Assembly (NCBI GenBank): GCA_016207585.1
Contig: JACQPI010000216.1
Location: 1-6,647, forward strand
Origin: Elusimicrobiota bacterium
Lineage (GTDB): Bacteria; Elusimicrobiota; Elusimicrobia; UBA1565; JACRDR01
Direction of reading: 5' to 3'
DNA length: 6,647 nucleotides
Within the stretch, counting starts at the first letter, position 1; every line of letters begins with the position of its first letter. A program made the translations under genes and the position numbers. This document shows, piece by piece, positions 1 through 6,647 of this stretch. The notes below the pieces were generated by a model. It ran no database searches. It was not told the DNA's origin and saw only the letters and a list, made by a program, of their open reading frames with translations.

Positions 1-72
1 CCCCTAGCCTCCTCCCTCGCGCTATGCCTCATCGCGTTGTCCCCGGGCCTAGAATTCTACTCGGCGGCCGCT
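1..72 (+). other. Signal peptide (C-terminal part of it)
   Basis: Residues 3-13 (ASSLALCLIAL) form an uninterrupted hydrophobic core, followed by the helix-breaking SPG and a small-residue stretch SAAA before Q25. Ala at -1 and -3 (A24, A22) fits signal peptidase I cleavage after A24. The positively charged n-region and the start methionine would lie immediately upstream of base 1. This implies Sec-dependent export of what follows. The alternative is an N-terminal anchor that is not cleaved. Confidence 0.6.
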
Positions 73-3000
73 CAGAGTTTTCGAGGCGCTCCGGAAGGCC
101 TGCACTCCGCTCCATCGCGTGGCACGACCGCCTCTTCCAGCGAGACTGATCCCCAGGCGATATCGCTCGAACTGTCTCCGATCGATGTACGGATGGCCCC
201 GCCTCTAGAGCTGCCACGCCCGCAGGCACGGCGATTCTCGGAAGCGTCGCTTTATCGCGATGCGCCTCGTTCCATGGACCGGATGTCCTCCAAAACGCCA
301 CCGGCCCTTCCTCATATTAACCGGAAGGCTCCTAATCCCGACTCCGGAAGCGGCCTCCGTCCTCGCCAAGGATCGGATCGCCTTCACGTCCCGTCTCTCG
401 CAGTACCCCTTGATCACGCCTTTTCCTCAACGCCCGATACGCCCCTGGAGGACCAGCACGCATCCGGCGGACGATTCTGGGATCGCAAAAATACCCCAAC
501 CGCGGCCGGCTCCGCGTTCGGGGTCGGAGATAATGAAACACTGGATCGACATCAACAAGTCAATGCCGTTTTGGCGGAAGCTTTTGCCGCACGCCGCTCT
601 CCGGCCGCCGTTCAGTCGGCCCGAATCCTCTATGGAAGCGGCGCGGATATCCAAGACGGCACGGCCGGTCCGCAAGCGCCCATCTCGGCTGAATCGCAGC
701 GCGTGCAGGAAGCCGTTGCCGACATCCGCTCGGCCCTATCCGGGCAATCCATCGAGCTCCCGGCGGTCGGGCCCATCCCCTGGGACCGGGCGTTCGGTTT
801 CCTCAAAAGGATCGTGGCGGCCACCGTGGATTCTCCCGCCCTGCGCTACCTGAGCGTCGACAATTTCCAGGTGTCCCATATCGGTTTCTGGTTGGATCAT
901 GCGGACGCGGCCCCCTCCAAGGGAGCCGGGACCATCTATCTGTACGACAGGCTCTTGCGCGATCCCGAAATATTGCGAGGCGTCCTATACAGCGACGTGT
1001 TCGAGTTGGCGGCGCGCGGCACGGCAAAAATTCAAGGGATCCCTTGGACGCAGTCCCTGGCCAAAGAAGTCCATGACCGCGCCCGACTTTTCGCGCAAAC
1101 CCGAGTCCCCGACCTGACCGACCGGGTCCAACAGATGGTCCAGACATTCGCGCTGCACGTCCCCACCATCGGCGCCGAGCAAGCTCGCCAAGAACTGCTT
1201 TCCCTGGGACTCTCCTCGGACCAAATAATCCCCGAATTCCTCCCTCAAAATCCTTTGGAGCAACAAATCGTCGTGAACCGCATCTCGGCGTTGTTATACA
1301 AGGGCATCCCGCCGAACCAAATTTCGCCCGCCCTCGTGGCCGCCCAAGGGGCCCTCGACCGCATCCTGGAAACGGAAGAATTGAGTCAGATCAGTCCGGA
1401 CGACCTGGATCTTTTTACCCGCCTGAACGCCTCCGCTCCCGAGCTCTTCAACCAGATCGCCCAGTCGGCGGCCGAGTTCATCGAGCGGGCCGCGCTGGGG
1501 GAGTTCCTGGCCCCCGGCCCGGCGCCCGCCCCCCATTCCCAAATATCCGGGCTGGCCCTGCGCTTGGACAAAAAGCTAGGCCAAGGGCAGGATTACCAAG
1601 CCCTGCTGTCGGACTTCAAGATCAATCCCGAGTCGATCCAACCTCTCTGGGATATCTGGACGAATCCGGAAGGTTTTCAGGAGACCCCCGAACTGAAGAC
1701 TCTCCCTCGCTCCTCAAACCAGCTCTTCTCGGATATCAAAGACCTCCATCGCCAGATCATCTCTCAAGAACAGCTCCTCAAAAGACAGGAAAAGCGCCTG
1801 GCCTCTCTAGCCAAGAAACACCCCCTGGTTCACCACCTTACGAAAGCGACCCAGGCGTTAAAAAAGGAGGCCGCCGTCCTAAGAAGCCAAATGCTAGCCC
1901 TTCCGAAAGAGAAGGCGGGGATACCGTTGACGTTAAAAGCCAGGGACGATCTCCGGGCGCAAAGACACGTCTTGAAGGAGCAGATATCCCTCCTCCAGGG
2001 CGCGGCGGATTTTCTGGAAGACAAGACCGCATCCTTCCAGAGTCGCCTGAAAACCCCCGAGATGGTTGCGCTATCCCTATTGGCGGAATGGCATCCCGGG
2101 GCCCAGGGCTTGTCCGTATCCGGCGATTATCTCTGGCTCCCCGAAGGGAAGAATCTCGATGCCCTTTTGATTTCCAAAAAAGAGAGCGCTCCGGAAGAGA
2201 TGAATCCCGAGATATTGGAGGAGTTTTTACCCAAGGACCTGGACGTCACCGGCACCCACGTGGGAAGTTCCTGGCTCAGAACTCGCTCGAAAGATTGGTA
2301 TCGAAATCGCATCCTGGCCCGCCACGCCTTTTTGGGCATCAACCTCTGGGGGACCACCCTCAACGGGGTGGTGGAGCAAGTGCCGATCCGGGAATTATGG
2401 CCCTGGATACAGGAGCAAATGTCCGCAGCCGAGACCGAGTTCGGCGCCCTCGGCGACACGGAGCCGACCGCCGAGCAGCTGTCTTCCATCCGAAACCGGC
2501 TGCAATTCGCGACCAGCCTTCTCATCGCGCTGCAATTGGAGATGAACTCGGGGAAATACGATGAAAATTTCCTGCAGACCGTTTTGACCGCCTGGCTCCC
2601 GCAAGTATTCGCGGAAAACCCGGCGAGCCCGCAGGCATCTCAGAAAAACGTCCTTCTCCGCAGCATGCAAAACCTCCGATCGCTGATGGCTCACGCAGTT
2701 CTCCAGGGCCGCCGGCGGGCGCTCGAAAAGCGCCTCGAGGACATCTACATCAGCCAACATCCCGCCTATCAATTCGGCCAGTTGGGCCTGCTGGGGACGG
2801 GCTCCCTCCATGAGAAACCGGCTTATCTGACGACGGCGGCGGAGGCACGCCGCCGCGTGCGCGCTTCAATCAAGGAATCAAAATCCGATATCGACGCGCA
2901 AAAACACATCAATGCAACCCTGAAAGGCCTCTCCGATGAAGAAACCAAGGAACGCCCCTGGGAAAACTATCCGGAAGAAATACCGCTGGGGAAACCTTTT

Positions 3001-6000
3001 ATTATCGATCGAGATGCCTTTGGCCGCCCGATCGAAGTCACCGTTCACGTCGGGAAGACGCCTGGGCCGCTGCAAGAGCTCGCTCTGATAGCCCCCCTGG
3101 GTTTGGGGCGCTACGAAGCCGTCATCGAGGGAGCGGTGTTCGAGATGGATCCCATGGCCACCCGAGCGATCCTCCGCGCCTTTGTCCGGCATTTCCACTA
3201 TCTAAAGATGGAAGGCTATACTCTCAACGAAGCCCGCGAGGCAGTCAACCAGGAGCTCGACGACTATTACAGCAGTCCAGAGCGCACCGACCGCGAGGTG
3301 ATCGCCCAAGCGATCACCTCCTATGAGGCGGGCGTTTGGCTGGTGGATGTTCCTCCCGCTTCCTCCCAGAAATCGCCGGATGCGTCGCATCTGACGGGTC
3401 CGGCCATGAGCCTGGCCCAAGCCTTTTCGGACTTTGCCCATGCGCCGCAGAACAAGCTGACGGGAGAGGTGCTCATCGCGTGGGCCGACGGCGGGGATAA
3501 GGCGACGACCCGGGGCCTGCGAACCGTCGCCGAAAAGATGTCGGAGGTTTTCGCCGGAAACAACATGGGGGTGCAGCTTTCGAATATCGCGGCCTCCTCC
3601 AACTGGATGTTTCATTCCATGGGCCGCGGCCGATTCTCCGCCGGCTTCCTTGTGACTGAAACGGGCATCCAGATATTCGGGCACGATCGCGGCTCCCTTC
3701 CGGAGGCATCCCTGCAACAGATACGCACGATGCAGGCCCTCAGGACGCGCGCATACCGCATGAACCTCGCGACCGCCCGCATGAAGAAACGTATCCGCGA
3801 CGTCGTCTGGTGGGAACATTACCGCACCTCCCTGTACAGGCGTTTTCGCATAGAACAGATTCAAAAAGCCGGCATCCAAATCGATCTCGACACGCCGCGC
3901 GCCGAAGAACAGCTCTTCTTCTCCCAACTCGGTTTGCTCCACAGCGCCCTGGATTTGGGCGGGAGCGCCGCGTTGCTGGGCCACCGCGTTCGCTCGGGCA
4001 CGGGCCGTCTCGGAGCGGTTCTCCGGCACGACGGCCCGACGGAAATTCTGGACTCGGACGGCCTGCCGGTGCCGTCCGGAGACCTGGCGCTGGTGTTGAC
4101 CGATTATCTGTTGCGGCGCGGCTATCCAGGAGCGGTATACCGTGCGTCGGGACAGAGCCGATTCCTGGATCGTCTGGCGCGCGAGGCCGGCCGCCCCCTG
4201 GAAATCGTCGACGATACGGACGCCTCCAAGGCGGGGACGGGCGTCGTTTTATCCCCGCTCTCTCCGTGGAACGACACTCTTTCCCAGGTTTTGCTCGCGA
4301 TGGAAGTCGTCGCAATCCAAGGGAAAGGATTGAAGGCGCTCGCAAATGAGATCCGCGAGCGGCTCGGCCCGGACCTCCAATACCAGACCAAGACGCTGGA
4401 ACTCCCGCAGGAGGTCGCGAAGATTCTCTGGGACTCGCGCAAAGACCCTTCGGCCCGCGACCGCTTCATCAAGCTTCTGGGCGTAGCGCCCTCGGAGCTC
4501 AGCGAGCTCCGGTTCGCGGACCAGGCGATCGAGGCCGTGATCCAGTCCGACTCCTGGGAAGGCTGGCTTCACATCAAACGCTCTCCAGCCGGGCTCGAAA
4601 TCCAGGCCGAAGCCTCGGGCGGTCGGGCAACGCACTTGGTTCGCGCGGCCGAGCAGTTTACGTCGGATCAATTGAAGGATGTCGCCCCCACCTGGACCTT
4701 GCGCGCGGCCCTGGCCCTCTGGACCCTTGTCCTGGCCGTGCCGATCGCCTTCATAGGGCTTTCCCTGTTCTTCCCACACGTCCTCTTAACCGCCGTCGCG
4801 GGAATCATCGATCTCGGCTCCAGCCTGCTGGGGTTCTTCGGCCCTCCGGCCATGGGCGTGGTTGGCAAGGCATTATTTTCCGGCACGGGACGCCTCACGA
4901 TGACCCTGGCTGGCTTTTTCGCGATCGAGTTCTTCATCTATTGGTACGCGGTCCGCTGGCCGCTTTGGAACGCCTACTGGCTGCGGGAACGCCCTCTCAA
5001 ACCCCTCGACCGCTCGCTCACGCGCTTTCCGATACTCACCCAAGCGATCAAGGACAACTCCGCGTTTTACTACTCGGTCGGGATACAAAAAGACCTGTCC
5101 CTCGGCATCATTCGGGAGCGCGTCCAAAGGCTTCGCTGGAAAGTCATGCAACCTCTCTTCATCATCTATCAAGCCCTGACGATTATCAACAAAAGGCTCT
5201 GGGACGACAAAACCTTCTCCCTGCGGCAACCGATCAACGCAAAGGCCCGCCTTCTCGTGAAAGCCATATTCTTGGAGCCTTCCAAGAACTTGTGGGGCAC
5301 CTGGGTAACCCTCTGGAAAGCCAACTGGGCGCCGATCGCGGGAATGGGTTTTCCGACCCACCTCTCCCCTCCCATTAGCGCGCCTCTTCCCGAGTCTTTG
5401 GACAAGCACGTCCGCGCGGTGTTCGGCACGGTGGTCGATATCTCGGATGCCGACACGTGGAAGATCCGTTTCAGCTCCGGGGAAGAGCGCTGGGGCCGCG
5501 CCATCGGACTGCAAGCGGTCGAGAACGATAAGGCCGGTTCAAAACGCGCCAAGAAGCTGGCGACGAATTTAGTGCGAGGCCAGAAAGTCCTTTTCCTAAT
5601 ACCTCAAGTCGAAAAAGACGGCATGCAAATCGATCAACCTGATGAGGACGACTACAGCCGCTTCCTTTTCGATGCCTACACGAGAAATAAGAAGGCACAG
5701 TGGGAGAACACCAACAGATACATCCTAAACGAGCTTCACATCTATGACCTTGCCAATGTTAAAACAGGATTGCCGGCGTCCTATATCCTCGACTACTACA
5801 TACTGGATATTGCCGCTCCGGAATACAGGGAAGATCTGGCGCATCATTCCGACTCCTTGAGCGGAAAGCTCCGTCTTTGGGGTTTTGCGCAGTGGGACCG
5901 CATCAAACGTCTTCTCGGCAAGGCGGACCCACCGACTCAACCCGCCGTCAAGGCCTCGATCGACACCGTTCTCCCCCCTGGAAATTCGGCGGGGATGACC

Positions 6001-6647
6001 GAGCTTCAGGAACTCTCTTTCCTGGAAGCGGATACGGCCCGGTCCCTTCTCAAAGCCCAAGGCGGCCGAGTGCATCCGACCTCCCGCATCGCGATATCCC
6101 GCGATGTCGCGGGGCCTAATGGAGAGCTCCTCGCCAAGAAAACGGGGCGGGTCGACCTCGCGGCCCACACCACGCTTTTAGTCTCGGGGCGAGGCATCCG
6201 AACGCTGGGCAATCCGCGCCTGGAGCCGGGGGCCTCTCTGGTCATAGAAACCCCCCCCGACGCAAAAGCCGCTGCACGCGTATCGGCGGAAGGCGACTAT
6301 TTCATCGACGGCGACGTCCAAATCAAGGTGGAGGAGGGGGCCCTGCTTGTGATCCGCGAAGGAACCCGGATCACGGGACGCCGGGAAATTGTCGTGCCCG
6401 CCGGGAGCCGCACGATCCTCGCCTCGCCGCAGGGTCATTTGGAGGTGCGCAACGACTCCCGCCGGCCCAAGAAGCTTTTCAGCGATATCTGGAAATTCCT
6501 GACGCGAGGCGGAGGGAAAATGGAGGATATTTCCCAGGATCCCTTCTCCGAAAAATTGGATTTCGCGGATTTGATCAAATGGTGGAAACGCAGCCAGGAG
6601 GCCCGTTACGATCCCGTGTCGATTCCCCAACGCTCCACGAAAGCCCG
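1..6647 (+). CDS. Partial giant multidomain exported/membrane protein, open at both ends
   Basis: Frame 1 has no stop codon across 2,215 codons, and the translation is protein-like throughout: alternating amphipathic helices, beta strands, a coiled coil and membrane segments. The start lies upstream, probably by only a few dozen bases because the visible N-terminus is a signal-peptide core; the stop lies downstream. Recognisable parts in order are a signal peptide, a Pro/Ser-rich linker, a helical and coiled-coil region, a degenerate phosphohexomutase-like region (1129-1553), three transmembrane helices (1569-1651), an SNase-like domain (1804-1961) and a beta-rich region (2021-2151). No known gene has this architecture that I can name. 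The cellular role is unknown; an envelope-spanning surface or host/prey-interaction protein is an inference from size, export signal and membrane anchor. All other long open frames, including those on the minus strand, overlap this frame and look like shadows of it. Coding status is near certain; function is not. Confidence 0.95.
73..540 (+). other. Pro/Ser/Arg-rich low-complexity linker
   Basis: Residues 25-180 are rich in Pro, Ser, Gly, Arg and Asp, with little predicted secondary structure and no hydrophobic core. Examples are PPLELPRPQARR (187-222 nt region) and SSTPDTPLEDQ near base 424. It follows the signal peptide and precedes the first folded region, so it probably acts as a flexible, disordered spacer. 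No enzymatic motif is visible. Frame 1 stays open here even though the protein sequence looks unconstrained, and an overlapping + frame (260-853) is open over the same stretch. I regard that second frame as a shadow because frame 1 continues into clearly structured protein on the 3' side. Confidence 0.6.
541..1140 (+). other. N-terminal alpha/beta region, faintly zinc-protease-like
   Basis: Residues 181-280 begin with a helix (about 184-200), then a short beta/Gly segment (ILYGSGADIQDG) and another helix. Residues 281-345 contain strands (YLSVDNFQV, TIYLYD) followed by LLRDPEILRGVLYSDVFELA. That order, a strand then a 'lldpe.l..vl' helix, resembles the segment leading into the HExxH helix of many zinc metallopeptidases. 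The metal-binding His-Glu would align with S331-D332 or nearby, so no HExxH is present. If the relationship is real, the domain is catalytically dead. The similarity is short and could be chance. No other family is recognised. Confidence 0.25.
1141..1716 (+). other. Alpha-helical region of unknown family
   Basis: Residues 381-572 read as a series of amphipathic helices, for example AEQARQELLSLGL (393-405), VNRISALLYKG (265-275 in from base 501 of this block, residues 425-435) and ELFNQIAQSAAEFIERAAL (481-499). They are separated by short Pro-containing turns and a Pro/Ala-rich hinge at 504-512 (APGPAPAPH). There are no cysteines, membrane segments or catalytic motifs. It probably serves as a helical scaffold between the N-terminal alpha/beta region and the coiled coil. 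I do not recognise a family. Confidence 0.45.
1717..2049 (+). other. Charged coiled-coil bundle
   Basis: Residues 573-683 are almost free of Pro and Gly except at turns, and rich in Lys, Arg, Glu, Gln and Leu with heptad-like Leu/Ile spacing. Three helices are visible: about 573-604 (with DLHRQIISQEQLLKRQEKRL), about 610-633 (KATQALKKEAAVLRSQMLAL) and about 645-682 (with ARDDLRAQRHVLKEQISLLQ). Turns at KKHP and LPKEKAGIP would let them fold back as an antiparallel bundle. The likely role is a spacer or oligomerisation element. The family is not assignable, since such coiled coils recur in unrelated proteins. Confidence 0.65.
2050..3384 (+). other. Unrecognised alpha/beta and helical region
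   Basis: Residues 684-1128 hold at least three sub-regions. Residues 700-800 mix strands (GLSVSGDYLWLP, residues 703-714) with short helices and look like a small alpha/beta fold. Residues 800-960 are mainly helical, including a highly basic helix LQGRRRALEKRLEDIY (901-916). Residues 995-1060 are strand-rich (GKPFIIDRD, PIEVTVHVGK, RYEAVIEGAVFEM) and read as a beta-sandwich-like or ferredoxin-like module. A helical segment (1055-1117) then leads into the phosphohexomutase-like part. I find no metal-binding cluster, nucleotide loop or catalytic triad. No family is recognised. Confidence 0.4.
3385..4659 (+). other. Degenerate phosphohexomutase-like (PGM/PMM) four-domain region
   Basis: Residues 1129-1553 (about 425, close to the roughly 450 of the family) can be laid along alpha-D-phosphohexomutases from domain I to IV. 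Domain I: an LTxxxxxxxAQAF helix (1131-1142), strand GEVLIAW (1155-1161) where the family has 'kVvvGrD', and AGFLVTETGIQIFG (1214-1227) where the family has 'GimiTASHNPxxyNGiKlfG'. Domain II: helix and strand around KAGIQIDLD (1289-1297), where the family has 'gLkvvvD'. Domain III: GTGRLGAVL (1333-1341) in place of 'DGDxDRlgvvD', then a DLALVLTDYLLRRG helix (1361-1374) and SRFLDRLAREAGRP. Domain IV: RSPAGLEIQAEA (1527-1538) in place of 'RPSGTEPxlRvyvEA'. The catalytic serine loop, metal-binding DGDxD, the GEES sugar loop and the RPSGTEP phosphate loop are all lost or altered, so it should not be an active mutase. A structural or ligand-binding role is inferred. Confidence 0.65.
4705..4953 (+). 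other. Three transmembrane segments
   Basis: Three hydrophobic stretches follow directly after the mutase-like domain IV: residues 1569-1591 (includes LALWTLVLAVPIAFIGL), 1593-1614 (HVLLTAVAGIIDLGSSLLGF) and 1632-1651 (LTMTLAGFFAIEFFIYWYAV). The first two form a tight hairpin with only a Pro-His turn between them. The segment after the third is strongly basic (LRERPLKPLDRSLTR, 1661-1675), which by the positive-inside rule puts it in the cytoplasm. That agrees with a signal-peptide-exported N-terminal half and an odd number of helices. These anchor the giant protein in the cytoplasmic membrane. Confidence 0.85.
4954..5409 (+). other. Basic juxtamembrane region with a possible fourth hydrophobic segment
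   Basis: Residues 1652-1803 start with an aromatic, basic stretch (WPLWNAYWLRERP) typical of a membrane interface. A helix (1700-1713, with RERVQRLRW) leads into the hydrophobic segment 1715-1730 (VMQPLFIIYQALTIIN), flanked by Lys/Arg on both sides. At 16 residues with Gln and Pro it is short for a transmembrane helix and may instead lie along the membrane surface. A Trp-rich helix follows (residues 1782 back to 1764, WGTWVTLWKANW), then a Pro-rich hinge (PTHLSPPISAPLPE) before the SNase-like domain. The status of segment 1715-1730 decides on which side of the membrane the downstream half lies. Confidence 0.45.
5410..5883 (+). other. Staphylococcal-nuclease-like (SNase/TNase) domain
   Basis: Residues 1804-1961 follow the SNase order. 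VFGTVVDISDADTWKIRF (1807-1824) matches the 'V.rVvDGDTikv' strand pair; RAIGLQAVE (1833-1841) matches 'RLLLVDTPE'; then comes an A..LATNLVRGQKVLFL helix-strand (1850-1866) like 'a...l..Gk.V.le'; DDYSRFLFDAY (1883-1893) matches 'DKYGRGLAYIY'; ILNELHIYDLANV (1908-1920) matches 'vNe.Lv..GLA.v'; and the domain closes with KLRLWG like the terminal 'k.glWg'. Relative to S. aureus nuclease, Arg35, Glu43 and Arg87 correspond to R1833, E1841 and R1887, and Asp21 to D1818. Asp40 and Thr41 (calcium site) are replaced by Q1838 and A1839. A 5'-nucleotide-forming nuclease activity is therefore possible but doubtful; nucleic-acid or protein binding is an alternative. Such a domain downstream of membrane helices in a giant protein is unusual. 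Confidence 0.75.
5884..6060 (+). other. Linker with basic helix after the SNase-like domain
   Basis: Residues 1962-2020 contain a basic helix (AQWDRIKRLLGKA, 1963-1975), a Pro-containing flexible stretch (ADPPTQPAV and VLPPGNSAG) and an acidic helix ELQELSFLEADTARSLLKAQ (2001-2020). It joins the SNase-like domain to the beta-rich region. I see no motif of known function in it. Confidence 0.45.
6061..6453 (+). other. Beta-rich region, possible beta-solenoid
   Basis: Residues 2021-2151 are almost all short strands separated by Gly/Pro turns: GGRVHPTSRIAI (2021-2032), TGRVDLAAHTTLLVSG (2048-2063), GASLVIE (2078-2083 onward), GDVQIKVEEGALLVIREG (2104-2121) and GRREIVVPAGSRTILA (2126-2141). The periodic V/I-x-V/I pairs spaced by about 15-20 residues suggest rungs of a parallel beta-helix. 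The pattern resembles, loosely, the C-terminal beta-helix of UDP-sugar pyrophosphorylases, but no nucleotidyltransferase core precedes it, so I do not assign that function. Binding or assembly scaffold is the simplest guess. A beta-sandwich is an alternative fold. Confidence 0.35.
6454..6647 (+). other. Helical tail running off the window
   Basis: Residues 2152-2215 begin with a basic patch (NDSRRPKKLF), then helices SDIWKFLTR and KLDFADLIKWWKRSQE separated by a Gly-rich turn (RGGGK) and an acidic stretch (MEDISQD). Trp and Lys content suggests either surface or membrane-proximal helices. The frame remains open to the last base, so further domains follow downstream. No family is recognised. 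Confidence 0.4.

Noticed and set aside
19..30. Cys9 in LALC as a lipoprotein lipobox
   Set aside because: The Cys sits in the middle of the hydrophobic core, position -1 is Leu rather than a small residue, and a better signal peptidase I site (SAAA before Gln) follows.
260..853. Plus-strand overlapping frame of 197 codons as a separate gene
   Set aside because: The translation is Pro/Arg/Ser-rich with no fold-like pattern, and no ribosome-binding site is evident. Frame 1 continues through the same bases into structured protein.
3202..4029. Long minus-strand open frame of 275 codons
   Set aside because: It lies opposite the mutase-like region of the + frame, and its translation is Gly/Arg/His-rich without recognisable motifs or a clear ribosome-binding site. 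GC-rich coding DNA commonly gives long antisense frames.
4490..4515. Short inverted or direct repeat around GAGCTCAGCGAGCTC as a regulatory site or terminator
   Set aside because: It lies within the coding frame, has no T-run after it, and codes for part of a helix (SELSELR). It is most simply explained by repeated Glu-Leu codons.
3385..4659. An active phosphoglucomutase or phosphomannomutase
   Set aside because: The catalytic serine loop, the DGDxD metal site, the GEES loop and the RPSGTEP loop are missing or altered, so an active mutase call is not supported.
4249..5552. Several minus-strand frames of 89-213 codons under the membrane and SNase-like region
   Set aside because: They overlap one another and lie opposite well-supported protein features of frame 1. 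Their composition is that of reverse-complement shadows.

Overview
The whole 6,647-base window lies inside one protein-coding gene on the + strand. Frame 1 reads from the first base to the last without a stop codon: 2,215 complete codons plus two bases. Neither the start codon nor the stop codon is inside the window, and I see no intergenic DNA, RNA gene, mobile element, CRISPR array or terminator. Residue numbers below are codon numbers in this frame (residue n begins at base 3n-2).

The encoded protein is a very large, multidomain, membrane-anchored protein, apparently exported. Layout: (1) residues 1-24, the end of a probable signal peptide, so the true N-terminus is probably just upstream; (2) about 25-180, a Pro/Ser/Arg-rich low-complexity linker; (3) about 181-380, a small alpha/beta region with a very faint resemblance to a degraded zinc-metalloprotease; (4) about 381-572, an alpha-helical region; (5) about 573-683, a charged coiled-coil bundle; (6) about 684-1128, unrecognised alpha/beta and helical sequence; (7) about 1129-1553, a region that follows the four-domain order of the alpha-D-phosphohexomutase family (phosphoglucomutase/phosphomannomutase) but has lost all the signature catalytic loops; (8) about 1569-1651, three transmembrane segments; (9) about 1652-1803, a basic, amphipathic juxtamembrane region; (10) about 1804-1961, a staphylococcal-nuclease-like (SNase/TNase) domain keeping the equivalents of the three key catalytic residues but not all calcium ligands; (11) about 2021-2151, a beta-rich, possibly beta-solenoid region; (12) a helical tail running off the end.

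The most notable content is the combination in one polypeptide of an eroded sugar-phosphate mutase fold, a membrane anchor and an SNase-like domain. If the signal peptide and a three-helix topology are right, the pseudo-mutase half is outside the cytoplasmic membrane and the SNase-like half inside; a possible fourth hydrophobic segment (1715-1730) could reverse the latter.

The organism cannot be named from this window. The DNA is GC-rich by eye with a bacterial codon pattern. A signal peptide followed by a giant ORF built of degenerate enzyme domains and membrane segments fits uncultured bacterial phyla such as Omnitrophota, known for giant genes, or Elusimicrobiota. This is an inference from architecture, not from any sequence search.
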